Below, one piece after another: positions 61,765-64,000 of a stretch of DNA of 64,000 bases (position 1 is the first letter of the stretch; each line of letters begins with the position of its first letter). The translations under genes were made by a program, and so were the position numbers. Source of the DNA: Sphingopyxis bauzanensis (GTDB lineage: Bacteria > Pseudomonadota > Alphaproteobacteria > Sphingomonadales > Sphingomonadaceae); NCBI RefSeq assembly GCF_002205675.1, contig NZ_NISK01000001.1, forward strand, positions 367,054 through 431,053, written 5' to 3'. The notes beneath the pieces are model-generated. The model searched no databases. It saw nothing but the letters and a program-made list of their open reading frames with translations, and was not told the origin of the DNA.

Positions 61765-63065
61765 CTGGCACCCCGATGACATACCCGCCGAGAGAGCAAG
61801 CCTGGTGGATGGTTGCCGTCTTCTGCTTCGCCGGCTTCATATCCTATACGCACCGGCTGATCCTGAGCGTGCTGGTCGACCCGCTCCAGATCGACCTCGG
61901 CATCGGCGACGCCAGCATCAGCCTGCTGCAGGGGGCGGCCTTTGCCATCATCTACGTTCTGGCGGGACTGCCGCTCGGACGGCTGGCCGACCGTGGCCGC
62001 CGCCGCCGTATCCTGATCGGCGGCGCGCTGATCTGGTGTACCGGGTCGATCCTGTGCGGTCTCGCGCCGGGCTTCTGGACCCTGTTCGCCGCCCGCGCGG
62101 TTGTCGGTATCGGCGAAGCCGCGCTGGCCCCCGCCGCAGCGTCGATGATCGGCGACGCCTTTCCTCCGCATCAGCGTGGCACCGCAATCGGCGTGTTCTT
62201 CATGGGCATGGTGGTGGGCGGACCGGCGGCGGTCGGGATCGGCGGCGTCCTGCTGGGAGCGGCGCAAGACGGTGCGTTTCTGGCCGTCCCGTTGCTCGGC
62301 ACCCTTGCGCCCTGGCGGATCGTGCTGATCCTGATCGGGGTGAGCGGGCTCCTCGTGCCGATCCTTTTGCTGACTGTACGCGAGCCCCAACGGTTGGAAG
62401 CGATTGAGCAAGCCCCACTTTCCCACGTCATCGCGCGGCTTGCCTCGGACCGTCTGGTCCTCGGTACATTGCTGATCGCGATCGCGCTGCTTTCGGTTGG
62501 CGACTATGGCCTGTTGTCCTGGGTGCCATCCGTTCTCTCCCGCCTGTTCTTGTGGAAGCCGGAGCAGATTGGTTCGATTTTTGGCCTTGTCACCGCCATC
62601 GCCGGTATCTTTGGTGCGTTGCTCGGCGGTGTGCTCTCCGATCTTTTCGCGCGACGCGGCGGCGTGCGCGGAAGGCTTGGCTTCAGCATGGCGGCGGCGT
62701 CTCTTGCAGGTGTTGGCGCCCTGCTCGTTGCAGCGCCGCATCCCGCGTTGGTGCTGCTCGGCCTGGGTCTGTGGACTTTATGCTCGGCGATCGCGGCAAC
62801 CGCGGGCGTCGCGGCGCTTCAGGACGTCATTCCCGGCGACCTGCGCGGTATCGGCATGTCACTTGTGGCATTCTGCAACACTCTCCTCGGCCTGGGCATG
62901 GGGCCTACGGCTGTTGCCTTGGTCACCGAGCGCGGGTTCGGCAATCCTCTGGCAGTCGGTTATTCGGTGGCCTGCATCGTCGTGCCGGCGGCGATGCTGT
63001 CGATCGGACTATTCCATATGTCGCGTAGCGCACTGTTGCATAAACGAGGAGGACGCGATGGCTGA
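61761..63065 (+). CDS. MFS transporter (spinster-like)
   Basis: 434 residues with twelve spans. LPLGRLADRGRRRRILIGGA between TM2 and TM3 is the MFS motif A; ARAVVGIGEAALAPAAASMI follows in TM4. C-terminal half repeats the pattern (GGVLSDLFARRGGVRGRLGF). Likely imports or exports a substrate or product of the operon across the inner membrane. Overlaps the dipeptidase start by eight bases. Confidence 0.88.
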   Translation: MTGTPMTYPPREQAWWMVAVFCFAGFISYTHRLILSVLVDPLQIDLGIGDASISLLQGAAFAIIYVLAGLPLGRLADRGRRRRILIGGALIWCTGSILCGLAPGFWTLFAARAVVGIGEAALAPAAASMIGDAFPPHQRGTAIGVFFMGMVVGGPAAVGIGGVLLGAAQDGAFLAVPLLGTLAPWRIVLILIGVSGLLVPILLLTVREPQRLEAIEQAPLSHVIARLASDRLVLGTLLIAIALLSVGDYGLLSWVPSVLSRLFLWKPEQIGSIFGLVTAIAGIFGALLGGVLSDLFARRGGVRGRLGFSMAAASLAGVGALLVAAPHPALVLLGLGLWTLCSAIAATAGVAALQDVIPGDLRGIGMSLVAFCNTLLGLGMGPTAVALVTERGFGNPLAVGYSVACIVVPAAMLSIGLFHMSRSALLHKRGGRDG

Positions 63066-64000
63066 AACGACGAACCCGCTGCCACGCGGAATCCCGCAAG
63101 ACGCGATGGTGTGGGACAATCACGCCTGCATGCCGCTGCGGCCCGGCGATGATGCCTTTCTCGATCAGCTCGCGCGATGCCGTGATGCCGGTTTGACCGC
63201 GATTTCGCTGAATGTCGGTTTCGGCGATCAAGGCATTGCCGAACATGTCCGCATGCTCGGTCATTTCCGTTCGTGGCTCGCAGCGCGGCCCGACGACTAT
63301 ATGCTGATTGGGTCTGCTCAAGATCTTCGCGATGCGAAGGCGAGCGGCAGGCTGGCTGTGCATTTCGACATCGAGGGCATGAATGCACTGGGCGAACAGG
63401 CGAGTCTCGTTCACCTATATTACGACCTTGGTGTCCGCTGGATGCTGATCGCCTATAACCGCAACAATCCGGCGGGCGGCGGATGCCTTGACGACGACGG
63501 CGGGCTGACCGCGTTCGGACGCGAAGTGATCGGCGAGATGAACCGCGTCGGCATGACGCTGTGCTGCACGCATACCGGTTATCGCACCGCGCGCGAAGCG
63601 ATCGACCTGTCAGCCGATCCGGTGATCTTCTCCCACTCAAATCCACGCGCGCTGTGGGACAATCCGCGCAACATCCCCGACGACCTGATGCGCGCCTGTG
63701 CGGCGCGTGGCGGCGTGATCTGCCCGAGCGGCATCGGCATCTTCCTCGGCGACAATGACAACAGCACGGAAACCTTCGTCCGGCATATCTTGCATGCGCT
63801 CGATGTGGTTGGCGAAGATCATGTCGGGATCGGCCTCGATTATGTATTCGACCCCGCCGAACTCGACGAATATGTCACCGCCAACCCCGCCCTTTTCCCA
63901 AGCAAAGGGCAATATGGCGCGGGCATGAAAATGATTGCGCCGTGGCGTCTTCCTGAAATTTGCGACGCGTTGCGCGACCGGGGAGTAAGCGATCCAACTC
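63058..64000 (+). CDS. Membrane dipeptidase (peptidase family M19), runs off the window
   Basis: ATG at 63058 with GGAGGACG site, overlapping the MFS stop; 314 residues present, no stop before 64000. Zinc-site elements: MVWDNHACMPL near the start, HFDIEGMNALG (~105, the bridging Glu), CTHTGYRTAREAID (~180) and VIFSHSNPRALWDNPRNIPD (~205), all in the M19 order. Family members hydrolyse dipeptides, often with a D-residue at the C-terminal position. Works with the D-amino-acid dehydrogenase of the operon to break down D-containing dipeptides (inference). Confidence 0.9.
   Translation, partial: MAETTNPLPRGIPQDAMVWDNHACMPLRPGDDAFLDQLARCRDAGLTAISLNVGFGDQGIAEHVRMLGHFRSWLAARPDDYMLIGSAQDLRDAKASGRLAVHFDIEGMNALGEQASLVHLYYDLGVRWMLIAYNRNNPAGGGCLDDDGGLTAFGREVIGEMNRVGMTLCCTHTGYRTAREAIDLSADPVIFSHSNPRALWDNPRNIPDDLMRACAARGGVICPSGIGIFLGDNDNSTETFVRHILHALDVVGEDHVGIGLDYVFDPAELDEYVTANPALFPSKGQYGAGMKMIAPWRLPEICDALRDRGVSDPT

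Noticed and set aside
61755-62741. 328-aa Gln/Arg/Asp-rich open frame on the minus strand
   Set aside because: Antisense of the MFS transporter; composition biased as expected from complementing membrane codons.
1-64000. CRISPR arrays, rRNA and tRNA genes
   Set aside because: No regularly spaced repeat-spacer units and no recognisable RNA gene sequence were seen; tRNAs could still be missed by eye.

Overview
The window reads as accessory DNA, either a plasmid/megaplasmid segment or a heavily rearranged genomic island, from a GC-rich alphaproteobacterium. A sphingomonad is the best guess. This rests on high-GC codon use, the relaxase type, a large TonB-dependent receptor next to an amino-acid catabolic cluster, and a dense mix of IS families (IS21, IS256 x2, IS481, IS3 x2, IS110, IS630, IS5). 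I see no rRNA, tRNA or CRISPR array.

Layout. 0-16 kb: mobilisation region. It opens with the end of an IS21 element, followed by small plasmid-type genes, an XRE/adenine-methyltransferase fusion, an intact IS256 element with an 8-bp target duplication, and a 1134-aa MobA/MobL-type relaxase. A non-coding stretch with iterated TGTAAG motifs (candidate oriT) separates the relaxase from a divergent three-gene operon containing a ParA/TraL-like ATPase. A scar of nested IS remnants follows (13.6-16.2 kb). 16.4-25.2 kb: ion and inorganic-carbon genes (MgtC/DUF4010 protein, beta carbonic anhydrase, SulP transporter, isocitrate dehydrogenase, LysR regulator, TerC). 25.2-34.4 kb: IS110, a CaCA cation/calcium antiporter, SRPBCC genes, a LysR/D-amino-acid dehydrogenase/symporter cluster, and IS630/IS5 wreckage. 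34.4-37.3 kb: two uncharacterised coupled genes and an XRE regulator.

37.4-41.1 kb: a defence patch. A HORMA protein, a CD-NTase and a truncated nuclease-like effector form a CBASS-type operon. Beside it lies the C-terminal end of a probable NACHT-type defence protein. The patch sits between a truncated nuclease gene on one side and a truncated ABC permease gene on the other, so both edges look like recombination joints.

41-55 kb: ABC ATPase, secreted amidohydrolase-CIA30 fusion, Bax-inhibitor-like protein, zinc-ribbon protein, a second CaCA antiporter, a NaChBac-type channel, a secreted operon (SnoaL-like protein, OmpW, alpha carbonic anhydrase, DUF2490), and divergently from it two two-component pairs. 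55-64 kb: truncated IS3, TonB receptor, and a divergent operon (GntR, FAD D-amino-acid dehydrogenase, ornithine-cyclodeaminase-family reductase, MFS transporter, M19 dipeptidase running off the edge) that fits import and breakdown of small peptides containing D-amino acids.

The most unusual observations are: (i) a conserved leader with a covarying hairpin upstream of both terC and the Bax-inhibitor gene, 20 kb apart, which looks like a shared cis-regulatory RNA; (ii) the HORMA/CD-NTase system lacking its usual TRIP13 partner inside a patch with broken ends; (iii) the RP4-like arrangement around the candidate oriT; and (iv) the HTH-HTH-methyltransferase fusion.
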